Of a stretch of 64,000 nucleotides of DNA, positions 30,010 through 37,254 are shown in pieces. The position numbers and the translations under genes are program-made. Every line of letters starts with the position of its first letter. Position 1 is the first letter of the stretch. The stretch covers positions 248,001 through 312,000 of the forward strand of contig NZ_VULR01000001.1 in assembly GCF_009696605.1 (NCBI RefSeq), in the 5' to 3' direction. Below the pieces are notes generated by a model. The model was not told where the DNA came from and did no database searches. It saw only the letters and a list, made by a program, of their open reading frames with translations. This DNA is from Anaerosalibacter bizertensis (GTDB lineage: Bacteria > Bacillota > Clostridia > Tissierellales > Sporanaerobacteraceae).

Positions 30010-30670
30010 TTACATCTCCTTTCCTTTCATATATATATCTTTCTAATTCTGATATTCTTTTTCTTAAGCATTCTAGCTCTTGAAAAACAGGATCTGGCAA
30101 TTTTATTTGATCTAAATCTATTTCATTATTTGTTTTAACGCATTTAAGCCTTTTGTTATTCTTCACTACTATCCTTCCAGGTACTCCTACTACTGTACAG
30201 TTAGGCGGAACTTCTTTCAATACTACGGAGCCTGCACCTATTTTTGAATTATCCCCTACAGTAAAAGGTCCCAATATTTTAGCTCCTGAACTTATAACTA
30301 CATTATTTCCAATAGTAGGATGCCTCTTTCCTTTCTCTTTTCCTGTACCACCTAATGTAGCACCCTGATATATAGTTACATTATCTCCTATCTCCGTAGT
30401 TTCGCCTACTACTACACCCATTCCATGGTCTATAAATATACCCTTTCCAATTTTGGCACCAGGATGTATTTCAATTCCTGTGAAAAACCTGCCAATATTA
30501 GATATGATTCTAGCCAATAAATACAATTTTATATTGTAGAAAAAATGGGCAATTCTATAAAAGAAAAGAGCATGTAATCCAGGATAACAAAGAATAGCTT
30601 CAGCCCAACTTCTAACAGCAGGATCTCTTTGTCTTATAGCTTTTATATCTTCCTTTATAGTTTCCCACAT
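29993..30670 (-). CDS. cysE: Serine O-acetyltransferase
   Basis: CysE makes O-acetylserine, the precursor of cysteine. The 225-residue protein has an N-terminal alpha-helical region and a left-handed beta-helix of hexapeptide repeats ([40 protein letters not shown]). The catalytic histidine lies in DHGMGVV, and the loop [15 protein letters not shown] follows. It is the first gene after the Cys T-box leader, with AAAGGAGGATTATT before the ATG. T-box control links its expression to uncharged tRNA-Cys. Confidence 0.96.
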   Translation of the reverse strand: MWETIKEDIKAIRQRDPAVRSWAEAILCYPGLHALFFYRIAHFFYNIKLYLLARIISNIGRFFTGIEIHPGAKIGKGIFIDHGMGVVVGETTEIGDNVTIYQGATLGGTGKEKGKRHPTIGNNVVISSGAKILGPFTVGDNSKIGAGSVVLKEVPPNCTVVGVPGRIVVKNNKRLKCVKTNNEIDLDQIKLPDPVFQELECLRKRISELERYIYERKGDVNDEII

Positions 30671-30692
30671 AATAATCCTCCTTTTTTATAAT

Positions 30693-30930
30693 AAAAAAAA
30701 CCGCCTCAAAAACAGAGGCGATTGTTATCGCGGTTCCACTCTGATTGAAAAGAAATAAACTTTCCTTCCAACTCTAAAACGATAACGGTGTAAACCGGTT
30801 AACCCTACTTGTTTTTCAGGCAACAGTTCAAAGGTGCACTTCGATCTAATAGGAACCTAGGATTTCTCTCAGCTAGGTAAAAATCCTTCTCTGTAAGTAT
30901 ATTAGATCTACTTTCCCTTTTCACAACATT
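30693..30930 (-). promoter_or_regulatory. T-box leader, Cys specifier, controlling cysE-cysS
   Basis: The minus strand holds the T-box core AGAGTGGAACCGCGATAAC (30724-30742), followed by a terminator of CCGCCTC/GAGGCG arms and eight Ts (30693-30720). Stem I carries the AGTA motif and, on its 3' side, GAAG-TGC-ACC. TGC (30836-30838) is a cysteine codon and fits the downstream cysE and cysS. Confidence 0.93.
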
Positions 30931-30946
30931 TAAATTATTATATTTT

Positions 30947-30975
30947 ATAATACACTATTCTTGTTTATTATTCAA
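30947..30975 (-). promoter_or_regulatory. Promoter of the Cys T-box operon
   Basis: TTGAAT (30970-30975) and TATTAT (30947-30952) are separated by 17 bases on the minus strand, immediately upstream of the T-box RNA and just after the gltX stop. Confidence 0.65.
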
Positions 30976-30978
30976 GTT

Positions 30979-32463
30979 CTATTTTAAATAATTTTCTTCT
31001 ATATAGTCTATGCGTTTAAGTATATTTTGTTTACCTAATACATAAATAACATCTGCTAATTCTGGTCCATGTAAATTTCCTGTAAGAGCAGATCTAACAG
31101 GCATAAATAAGTTTTTGCCTTTTATTCCTGTTTTCTTCTGTATTTTCTTCATTAATCTCTTGCTAAATTCTTCATCTAGCTCTTCTACACTATCTAATTC
31201 CTCTCTTAAAGCAGCAAATAATGTAGGAACTTGTTCCCCCTTTAATACTTCTAATACTTCTTCATTTTCAAGTTCTACTTCTTTTCCAAAGAAAATATCA
31301 ACTTTATCCGGAACTTCTTTTATTGTAGATAAGCTTTCTTGTACTGTAGATACCATAGTATTTATCCAATCGTACCTATTTTCAACATCTTCTTCTGTTA
31401 TATAACCTGACTCTATTAAATAAGGTATAGCTAAATCAGTAATTCTTTCAGTACTTGATTTTCTAATATAGTGACCATTTACCCAATTAAGTTTATTTTT
31501 ATCAAATATTCCTCCAGTTTTTGATACTCTTTCAAAAGAAAATTGTTCAATTAAATCTTCCATAGATAATATTTCTTCATTACTTTCTGGACTCCATCCT
31601 ACCAATGCAAGGTAGTTTATTAGTCCTTCTGGAAGATATCCGCTTTCTCTAAAATCTTCTACAGAAACATCACCTTGTCGTTTGCTTAGTTTTTTTCTGT
31701 CCTTGTTTAAGACTGTAGGAAGATGGACATATTCAGGTACCTCCCAGCCAAAAGCTTCATATAAAAACACATGCTTAGGGGCTGAAGCTAACCATTCTTC
31801 TCCTCTAACTATATGAGTTATATTCATTAAATGATCATCAACTACAACTGCCAAATGATATGTTGGATATCCATCAGACTTTAAAAGCACTTGATCATCT
31901 ATATCATCTGTATTGATAGTTATATTCCCTCTTACTAGATCATAAAATTTAATATCTTTATTTAGAGGAAGTTTAAGTCTAACTACATATTCTTCTCCAT
32001 TTGCAATTCTTTTCTTTGCCTCTTCAATAGGAATATTTCTACAAAATCCATCATATTTAGGTATAAGTCCCTTTATTTTTTGCTCTTCCCTTACTTCATC
32101 AAGCCTTTCTTTGGAACAAAAACAATAATAAGCATATCCATTTTCAATTAATTCATCTACATATTTCTTATATATATCCAATCTCTCTGATTGAATATAA
32201 GGGCCGTACTCTCCCTTTTGAGTGATTTTTCCATCTTCCATAACTACTCCTTCATCAATGTCAATACCAGCCCACTCTAAGGAATTAATCAAATTTTCAA
32301 TAGCTCCTTCTACATATCTAGTCCTATCTGTGTCTTCTATTCTCAATATGAATTTGCCTTTATTGTTTCTTGCAAATAAATAATTATATAATGCAGTCCT
32401 AAGTCCACCAATATGTAAATATCCTGTTGGACTTGGTGCAAACCTTACTCTAACATTTTCCAA
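30979..32463 (-). CDS. gltX: Glutamate--tRNA ligase
   Basis: GluRS charges tRNA-Glu, and in bacteria lacking GlnRS also tRNA-Gln. The 494-residue class I enzyme starts with TTG after AGGAGGTGGCAGTAG and reads [20 protein letters not shown], with HIGG at 17-20. The KMSKS variant [11 protein letters not shown] lies at about residue 255. The C-terminal anticodon-binding domain is complete. It has its own promoter. Confidence 0.97.
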   Translation of the reverse strand: MENVRVRFAPSPTGYLHIGGLRTALYNYLFARNNKGKFILRIEDTDRTRYVEGAIENLINSLEWAGIDIDEGVVMEDGKITQKGEYGPYIQSERLDIYKKYVDELIENGYAYYCFCSKERLDEVREEQKIKGLIPKYDGFCRNIPIEEAKKRIANGEEYVVRLKLPLNKDIKFYDLVRGNITINTDDIDDQVLLKSDGYPTYHLAVVVDDHLMNITHIVRGEEWLASAPKHVFLYEAFGWEVPEYVHLPTVLNKDRKKLSKRQGDVSVEDFRESGYLPEGLINYLALVGWSPESNEEILSMEDLIEQFSFERVSKTGGIFDKNKLNWVNGHYIRKSSTERITDLAIPYLIESGYITEEDVENRYDWINTMVSTVQESLSTIKEVPDKVDIFFGKEVELENEEVLEVLKGEQVPTLFAALREELDSVEELDEEFSKRLMKKIQKKTGIKGKNLFMPVRSALTGNLHGPELADVIYVLGKQNILKRIDYIEENYLK

Positions 32464-32495
32464 CTACTGCCACCTCCTAAATAGACTACCAATAT

Positions 32496-32524
32496 ATTAT
32501 ATACCACCTATTTATGAGTATCAA
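32496..32524 (-). promoter_or_regulatory. gltX: gltX promoter, TTGATA-17-TATAAT
   Basis: TTGATA (32519-32524) is 17 bases from a perfect TATAAT (32496-32501) on the minus strand, 33 bases upstream of the gltX start codon. Confidence 0.75.
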
Positions 32525-32542
32525 CAAATAATAGATTATATA

Positions 32543-33412
32543 CTATCCAAATAACTTACTAAAAAATTCTCCTATATAGTCAACTATTCTTTGAAGGAAT
32601 GACTTTACCTCCTCATTTTGATTTACTATCTTATCTATTTTACCTGATATATCTTTTAATTGGGTTTTTATATCGTCAAGATTTAGATCTAGTTTGGAAA
32701 TTTTTCTCATCAAATCAACAATTTCATTTATTTGTTCTTCTGTAAGTTGTATTTGTAATTCATCTGCTGCTGATTCTACAGCTTCTTTTATATCTTTTTT
32801 ACTCTTCTTATTATTTGCAACTACATCAACTTTTACATTTTCAATAAGCTCACTAGCTTCGTCTTTACCTATTTCATTGCCAAGCATTGCAGTTTTTACT
32901 ATCTCTTCACTTGCTACTTCTTTTTCTTTTTTAGATATATCTTCACCAGTAATATCTTCAAAAGCTTTTATAATACCTGTTAAAGCTGCAGTACCTGATA
33001 CATTTATAGGACTAGCTACCACTACCTTTGCATCCTTTATTCCTGCCGTAATCAACGCATTTTCATACATGTCCTTAGTTACCCAAGATATATTGTGAGT
33101 ATCTACAGAAATACCTGACCCTTCATCTAATTTTTCTACATAAGCACAAGACAATGATCTAGTTCCCAATAATTTATCGTCTATATACTTACCTAAATAT
33201 TCTCTTTCCTCTGCATTAGTAACTTCTACAATGTCCACGTCATTGCTTACGCCAAAATAATTTAACATTGAACTTCTTTGCTCATTGGTTAAATTTTTTC
33301 CCAAACTCACAACCACATTTCTTCCCATTTCTGCATCTGCTATTGCTAAGCTTGACATGTTTGATACAAGTAATAACATTATTAAAATAATAGAAATTGT
33401 TTTCTTAAGCAT
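32543..33412 (-). CDS. Secreted DUF1002 (YpuA-like) protein
   Basis: The 289-residue protein has a typical signal peptide (residues 1-25: KK then a hydrophobic core ending in SLAIADA). After it comes a DUF1002-type domain with GRNVVVSLGKNLTNEQR, RSLSCAYVEKLDEGSGI and VVVASPINVSGTAALTGIIK. The last 80 residues are predicted coiled coil (LRKISKLDLNLDDIKTQLK region in part). The family, which includes Bacillus YpuA, has no settled function. The protein is probably exported or surface-associated. It lies next to the agr locus but has no AgrA-type box of its own. Confidence 0.8.
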   Translation of the reverse strand: MLKKTISIILIMLLLVSNMSSLAIADAEMGRNVVVSLGKNLTNEQRSSMLNYFGVSNDVDIVEVTNAEEREYLGKYIDDKLLGTRSLSCAYVEKLDEGSGISVDTHNISWVTKDMYENALITAGIKDAKVVVASPINVSGTAALTGIIKAFEDITGEDISKKEKEVASEEIVKTAMLGNEIGKDEASELIENVKVDVVANNKKSKKDIKEAVESAADELQIQLTEEQINEIVDLMRKISKLDLNLDDIKTQLKDISGKIDKIVNQNEEVKSFLQRIVDYIGEFFSKLFG

Positions 33413-33502
33413 AATTATCCCTCCAAGTTTATTAATAATACATTATAATCTATCAGCTTATAAAATAGAATAACTTATTATCAGATTTTTTACAAGAAAA
33501 AA

Positions 33503-33528
33503 ATTGCTCTAGTTATAACTAGAGCAAT
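33503..33528 (-). terminator. Palindromic terminator overlapping the 60-residue gene
   Basis: ATTGCTCTAGTT and its reverse complement form a 26-base perfect palindrome followed on the minus strand by seven Ts. The stop codon of the upstream 60-residue gene (33519-33521) lies inside the stem. Confidence 0.85.
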
Positions 33529-33701
33529 AACCTTTCCATGCTTTTTTCGTTTTTTTCTAACTTTTCTAAAAATTCTTTTTTCTCTTTTAGATGTTCTGAA
33601 TATTCCTTATTAGTTATCTTCCCTTCCTCTTTTAAAAAATCTAATAATTTTATTGTTTCTATACAGAAAACTTTCAATTCATTTTGTATGAAATTTTCCA
33701 A
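33519..33701 (-). CDS. Small charged protein of unknown function (60 aa)
   Basis: I do not recognise this gene. The product begins MENFIQNELKVFCIETIKLL and has no signal peptide or membrane helix. It is rich in Lys, Glu and Leu, and its C-terminal half is likely a single helix or coiled coil. The start is TTG at 33699-33701 after GGGGGGAGAAAA. Evidence that it is real: a good ribosome binding site, a terminator at its end, and an upstream promoter region with three 21-bp-spaced AgrA-type boxes (33779-33832). It is therefore a candidate direct target of the quorum-sensing regulator. Confidence 0.7.
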   Translation of the reverse strand: MENFIQNELKVFCIETIKLLDFLKEEGKITNKEYSEHLKEKKEFLEKLEKNEKSMERLLL

Positions 33702-33755
33702 TTTTCTCCCCCCAATATCTTTACTTTCTCCTCATACCCTTTTCTTTCTATATAT

Positions 33756-33832
33756 ATTATCTATATCCTTCCGTTTTTTCTAACTGGTCCTTTTTTATGT
33801 CTAAGTGGTCCCTTTTGGCGTCTAACTGTCCA
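33756..33832 (-). promoter_or_regulatory. LytTR/AgrA-type box array A and promoter
   Basis: Three direct repeats close to GGACAGTTAGA (minus strand) start at 33779, 33800 and 33821, exactly 21 bp apart. The copy nearest the gene is followed after 8 bases by GAAGGAT (33765-33771). Eighteen bases after AGTTAG comes a -10-like GATAAT (33756-33761). The layout matches array B. It would drive the 60-residue gene starting at 33701. Confidence 0.75.
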
Positions 33833-33837
33833 TAAAA

Positions 33838-33868
33838 AAGGATATACTTTTAGATTAAGTATATCCTT
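33838..33868 (-). terminator. Terminator of the agr operon
   Basis: AAGGATATACTT (33838-33849) pairs with AAGTATATCCTT (33857-33868) around a 7-base loop. On the minus strand it ends in CCTTTTTTA. It lies ten bases after the agrA-like stop and just before array A. Confidence 0.88.
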
Positions 33869-33877
33869 CAAAAAATA

Positions 33878-34609
33878 TTATAACGTCAAATTTTCAATTT
33901 TTTCCCTAAATTCTTTAAATCCACTTCTACTCATTAAAGCTACTTTATCACTATTTAGAAACTCAATTTGATATACTCTTTCCCCAATTTCTGTTATTTT
34001 TTTTATTTTCTCCTCATTTACAATATAGGATTTGTGCACCCTTAAAAATTTATTTCCGAGTTTTTTCCCTAGTTCTTGTAAACTATCTTGTACACTATAA
34101 GTATTTTTGCCATCATGTATAACTGTATCTCTATCCAATCTTTCAGCATAAAGTATATCCTTTACAGATATAAAGAACATTTCTCCTCCACTTTTAACTA
34201 CAATCCTATTTATCCCTCTATTTTCATTAGAAGAATTTTTAGATACATAATTTGTTAAGGTAACTATTGTTTCAATAAGTCTTTTCACATTTATAGGTTT
34301 TAAAATATAGTCATAAGGATGAACGTCAAAAGCAGAAACTGCATATTTAGAATGGCCAGTAATAAACACTATTTTAGTTTCTGGACTTATCTTGTGTATA
34401 ATCCTTGCTATTTCAAGACCATTAAAATCTTCACCTTCTAGCTCCACATCTAGCATAGCTATTTCCGGTAGATATTCTCTTGCTAAACTTATTGCCTCTT
34501 TTCCACTTGATGTATCAAAAATTTGCGGCGAAGAAGAATTTTCTAGTACTATTTTTTTTATAAATCTTCTGGTATAGTCTTCATCTTCTAAAATGAGGAT
34601 TTTCACCAA
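33878..34609 (-). CDS. agrA: AgrA-like LytTR response regulator
   Basis: The 243-residue protein has a receiver domain (ILILEDED, phosphoacceptor Asp at about 54 in MLDVELEG, VFITGHSKYAV, YILKPI). A C-terminal LytTR DNA-binding domain carries the typical NKFLRVHKSYIVNEEKI. The start is TTG at 34607-34609, about 10 bases after AGGAG within the agrD end. It is the last gene of the kinase-agrB-agrD-agrA cluster and the presumed reader of the GGACAGTTAGA boxes in arrays A-C. LytTR proteins of the Agr/VirR type bind such 9-bp half sites with 12-bp spacers. Confidence 0.92.
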   Translation of the reverse strand: MVKILILEDEDYTRRFIKKIVLENSSSPQIFDTSSGKEAISLAREYLPEIAMLDVELEGEDFNGLEIARIIHKISPETKIVFITGHSKYAVSAFDVHPYDYILKPINVKRLIETIVTLTNYVSKNSSNENRGINRIVVKSGGEMFFISVKDILYAERLDRDTVIHDGKNTYSVQDSLQELGKKLGNKFLRVHKSYIVNEEKIKKITEIGERVYQIEFLNSDKVALMSRSGFKEFREKIENLTL

Positions 34610-34622
34610 CTATTATCAGCTC

Positions 34623-34742
34623 CTACTTTTTTAAAGATTCTGGTATTTCCGGTTCATAGTATATTAATACACTACATGTACTAGCTCCTGTACTAGCAAC
34701 TAGTCCTAAAAATGATGCAATTGCTGTAAGAAGGCCTTTCAT
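34623..34742 (-). CDS. agrD: AgrD-like autoinducer peptide precursor (39 aa)
   Basis: This short gene begins directly after the agrB stop with AGGAGGTGAAGTAG upstream. The product begins MKGLLTAIASFLGLVASTGA, an amphipathic leader, and continues STCSVLIYYEPEIPESLKK. The single cysteine and the acidic, proline-containing tail YEPEIPESL are hallmarks of clostridial AgrD. By analogy the mature signal is a thiolactone ring formed by the Cys and a residue four positions (Ile) or five positions (Tyr) after it, with a short ST or longer N-terminal tail. The exact ring cannot be decided from sequence. Confidence 0.93.
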   Translation of the reverse strand: MKGLLTAIASFLGLVASTGASTCSVLIYYEPEIPESLKK

Positions 34743-35375
34743 CTACTTCACCTCCTCATATTTGACTTTAGTTTTGTCTAAAATATTGTCTATACTGGTT
34801 ATAAACCAGTATCCTAAAGGTGTTATAAATATAAAGCTTGTAAGTGCACCTAGTATAATAGGTAAAATATACTTAAAACTATTTAAACTAATTAAAATTT
34901 GAACTATTATAATCCAAAGGATTAAAACTATTGTAGTTTTAATCTTTTGTTTTTTTCTGTCTTCTTTATCCTTTATTGGCTTTATTTCCGTATCTCCAGG
35001 GACCCATTTTATAATAGTTAAAATCCCTAAAAATAAAGTTACAAAGAACAATAAACTGTAATTAGACATATTGCCCTTCATATTAGATATGCTTCCTAGA
35101 ATCAAAAACTTAATAACCCCAAAAGTTAAACATCTTAAATAAGTACTAAAATGCACCCCGCCTCCAAAACAACGAAAAACTGCAAAGGTAATCAAAGTTA
35201 AGATAGTTGGTTTAAATATTCCAAAACTAGCTGATAATCCAGCTATAAGTCCAAATTTAATAGTTCCATTTAATAATAACTCTAATCCATAAGCCCATAT
35301 TTCTACATCTTCACTACTCCCATCTAAACTTTTTGATAACAAAATAGATAACCTTTTTGAAAGTTTTTTAATCAT
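34743..35375 (-). CDS. agrB: AgrB-like peptide-processing membrane protease
   Basis: AgrB cuts AgrD at the C-terminal tail and forms the thiolactone. The 210-residue protein has several membrane helices and the catalytic pair His75 and Cys82 in GGGVHFSTYLRCLTFG, with the family spacing of seven residues. It overlaps the kinase gene by 8 bases and is followed without a gap by agrD, so the three are translationally coupled. Confidence 0.94.
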   Translation of the reverse strand: MIKKLSKRLSILLSKSLDGSSEDVEIWAYGLELLLNGTIKFGLIAGLSASFGIFKPTILTLITFAVFRCFGGGVHFSTYLRCLTFGVIKFLILGSISNMKGNMSNYSLLFFVTLFLGILTIIKWVPGDTEIKPIKDKEDRKKQKIKTTIVLILWIIIVQILISLNSFKYILPIILGALTSFIFITPLGYWFITSIDNILDKTKVKYEEVK

Positions 35376-36708
35376 TCCTATTACCTTCCCCTTTTGGAAG
35401 TATTATTTTAAACAAAGTTTTATCTGTAGAATAAACTTCTATACTACCCTTGTACTTATCTAAAAGATTTTTTATTAAAAATAATCCATATCCTCTTCCT
35501 ACAGATTCTTTTGTAGTATAACCAGGTTCAAATAGCTTGTCCATTTGATCTTTAGATATTTTAGCTCCATTATTTGATACTTCCATTATGTAAGTTCCTT
35601 CAGAACAATCTATATCCAATTTTACCAATCTATGGTGTTTCTCTTTCCTTACAGCTTCAAAAGCATTATCTAAAAGGTTCCCTAATATACTACATAAATC
35701 CCAAGAATCAATTTTCAATTCACCTAAACTACAATTAATAGAAAACTTAAAATCTATATTGCTTATCTCTGCCACTTTCCTCTTCCCATTTATTAGAGCA
35801 GTTAAAGCCATATTCTCTACATATATTATGTCATCAGTATAACTATATCCCTCACTAAGGCCATCAATATATTCCTTTGCAGATGCTATTTCATCTAAGT
35901 AGACCATAGCCTGAATAGTTTGAATATGACGTTTGTGCTCATGGCTTTGAACCCTTAAAGCTTTAAATAAATCTTCAATTTGTTCTAAATGGGTTTTTAA
36001 AAGACTCATTTCAACTTTGTCTTTTATATCATCTCCAAGTCCTTTTATAGAAAATAACACCAAAATAGTAAATACACTAATGATTATATTTATTATTGTA
36101 TATTCAATTCCGCCTAAAACATATGTTTGTTGTGAAAGATAAAATGTCTGATTCATAACTGTTATAAATATGCCTTGAATTAAAACCGTAAATAAAACCA
36201 ATAGAGATTTATCTTTAAACAAATATTTTGCATCATTTTCATATATCTTTAAATCAAATAGAAAAACCTTTCTTTTCTTTATAAATATATATAGTAAAAA
36301 CATTAATAATCCACTAGGAATAAATAAAACAATATTAAGCCAAGGACTTGTTATTAATCCTTCTGGAGCACTTTGAAACAAACTTAATAAAACAGGAGTT
36401 AGTATGCTTTGCAATAAGCCATCTATTAACAAACTAGTTACAATACATATAAACGAGTAAGCTATATTCATTTTTAATATTATCCTTATAAGAATCAAAG
36501 AAAAAAATATAAAAATTACTGTATGAAACCCATATACACTAGCAAATTTTCTCACAATATATACAATTATAGAAATCAATAAAGATACTAATAAAGTTTT
36601 TTTGAAATTTACATCTATATTAAATAATTTAAATCCTAAAATTATTAAAAGAAACATTTCAGGTATAGACTGAAATAAAACAACATACCAAGGTATTGAG
36701 TACAACAT
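35368..36708 (-). CDS. agrC: AgrC-like sensor histidine kinase
   Basis: The product (446 residues from the ATG at 36706-36708) has about six to seven N-terminal membrane helices up to residue 225, the usual AIP-receptor layout. A cytoplasmic kinase of the SPOB/GHKL type follows. The dimerisation helix holds LRVQSHEHKRHIQTIQ, where the first His is the likely phosphorylated residue. The N box is ILGNLLDNAFEA and the G box SVGRGYGLFLIKNLL. AGGTGA lies 6 bases before the chosen ATG; a second ATG six bases upstream abuts it. The kinase is first in the operon, unlike the staphylococcal BDCA order. Confidence 0.92.
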   Translation of the reverse strand: MLYSIPWYVVLFQSIPEMFLLIILGFKLFNIDVNFKKTLLVSLLISIIVYIVRKFASVYGFHTVIFIFFSLILIRIILKMNIAYSFICIVTSLLIDGLLQSILTPVLLSLFQSAPEGLITSPWLNIVLFIPSGLLMFLLYIFIKKRKVFLFDLKIYENDAKYLFKDKSLLVLFTVLIQGIFITVMNQTFYLSQQTYVLGGIEYTIINIIISVFTILVLFSIKGLGDDIKDKVEMSLLKTHLEQIEDLFKALRVQSHEHKRHIQTIQAMVYLDEIASAKEYIDGLSEGYSYTDDIIYVENMALTALINGKRKVAEISNIDFKFSINCSLGELKIDSWDLCSILGNLLDNAFEAVRKEKHHRLVKLDIDCSEGTYIMEVSNNGAKISKDQMDKLFEPGYTTKESVGRGYGLFLIKNLLDKYKGSIEVYSTDKTLFKIILPKGEGNRND

Positions 36709-36903
36709 AGACATTCACCTATTTTTTATATTTGCTACACTATTACACTTTCTATACTTTAAGTGAATATCCTTTATTTTTTCCTGATTTTCGTATTACA
36801 ATTTATATCAATATTCGTCTTTTGCTGAAATATATTATATAAACTATAATAATTTTTTATCACTATACCATATTTAAACTGTATTTAATATATTTCTTCA
36901 ATA

Positions 36904-37001
36904 TAAATATAAATCCTTCTAAAAAAACTAACTGTCCAGTTTTAGTGTCTAACTGACCCTTTTTCATGTCTAAACAGTCCATTTTCATGTTTAAACTGCC
37001 A
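36904..37001 (-). promoter_or_regulatory. LytTR/AgrA-type box array B and agr promoter
   Basis: Four direct repeats related to GGACAGTTAGA on the minus strand lie in exact 21-bp register (36927, 36948, 36969, 36990). The nearest copy is followed after 8 bases by GAAGGAT and, 18 bases after AGTTAG, by TATTTA (36904-36909), the same arrangement as array A. It would drive the kinase-agrB-agrD-agrA operon with a leader of about 190 bases. This is the expected positive feedback site. The leader (36709-36900) is AT-rich, with an extra TGGTATAGT -10-like site near 36860 and no gene. Confidence 0.75.
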
Positions 37002-37085
37002 TTAGATTTTATACTAAGTAAATATTATATTAATAATATTTATATCTAAAGAATTAAGCCTATCTTTATATTTAAATATAATAGA

Positions 37086-37177
37086 AATAGAGTAGTAGGG
37101 AGTTAACTCCCTACTACTCTATTAAAATAACAACTGGTATTGTTAGTTTTAAATATATAACTAATATACAATATTTA
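37086..37177 (-). ncRNA. Candidate small RNA ending in a 38-bp palindrome
   Basis: Between array C and array B there is no convincing gene. There is a 6-bp hairpin (37128-37145, TAACAA/TTGTTA) followed by a perfect 38-base palindrome (37086-37123, centre GTTAAC) and a U-rich stretch, which looks like an intrinsic terminator. Since three AgrA-type boxes precede it (37201-37254), the interval could be a regulated small RNA, comparable in position to an RNAIII-type output. Alternatively the palindrome is only the proS terminator. The 5' end is unknown. Confidence 0.4.
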
Positions 37178-37200
37178 AATAACATTTTCTATATAAAACG

Positions 37201-37254
37201 TCTAACTGTCCACTTTCATGTATCAACTATCCATTTTGAAAGTCTAATTTACCA
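37201..37254 (-). promoter_or_regulatory. LytTR/AgrA-type box array C
   Basis: Three direct repeats start at 37201, 37222 and 37243, again exactly 21 bp apart. On the minus strand they read GGACAGTTAGA, GGATAGTTGAT and GGTAAATTAGA. The array ends at the proS stop codon. Only the copy nearest the following sequence is a perfect match, as in array A. The GAAGGAT element seen in A and B is missing here, and the -10 is unclear (GTTATT at 18 bases, TATAGA closer). Confidence 0.65.

Noticed and set aside
36874-36884. An extra ACAGTTTAA half-site downstream of array B
   Set aside because: It is 53 bp from the nearest array member, out of the 21-bp register, and lies beyond the predicted transcription start.
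37114-37185. A 23-codon hydrophobic minus-strand frame between array C and the palindrome
   Set aside because: No ribosome binding site precedes its ATG and it overlaps the likely promoter and terminator, so a small RNA or nothing is more likely.
33413-37254. Mobile-element origin of the agr region
   Set aside because: I saw no transposase, integrase, terminal inverted repeats or target duplication, and the base composition looks like that of the neighbours.
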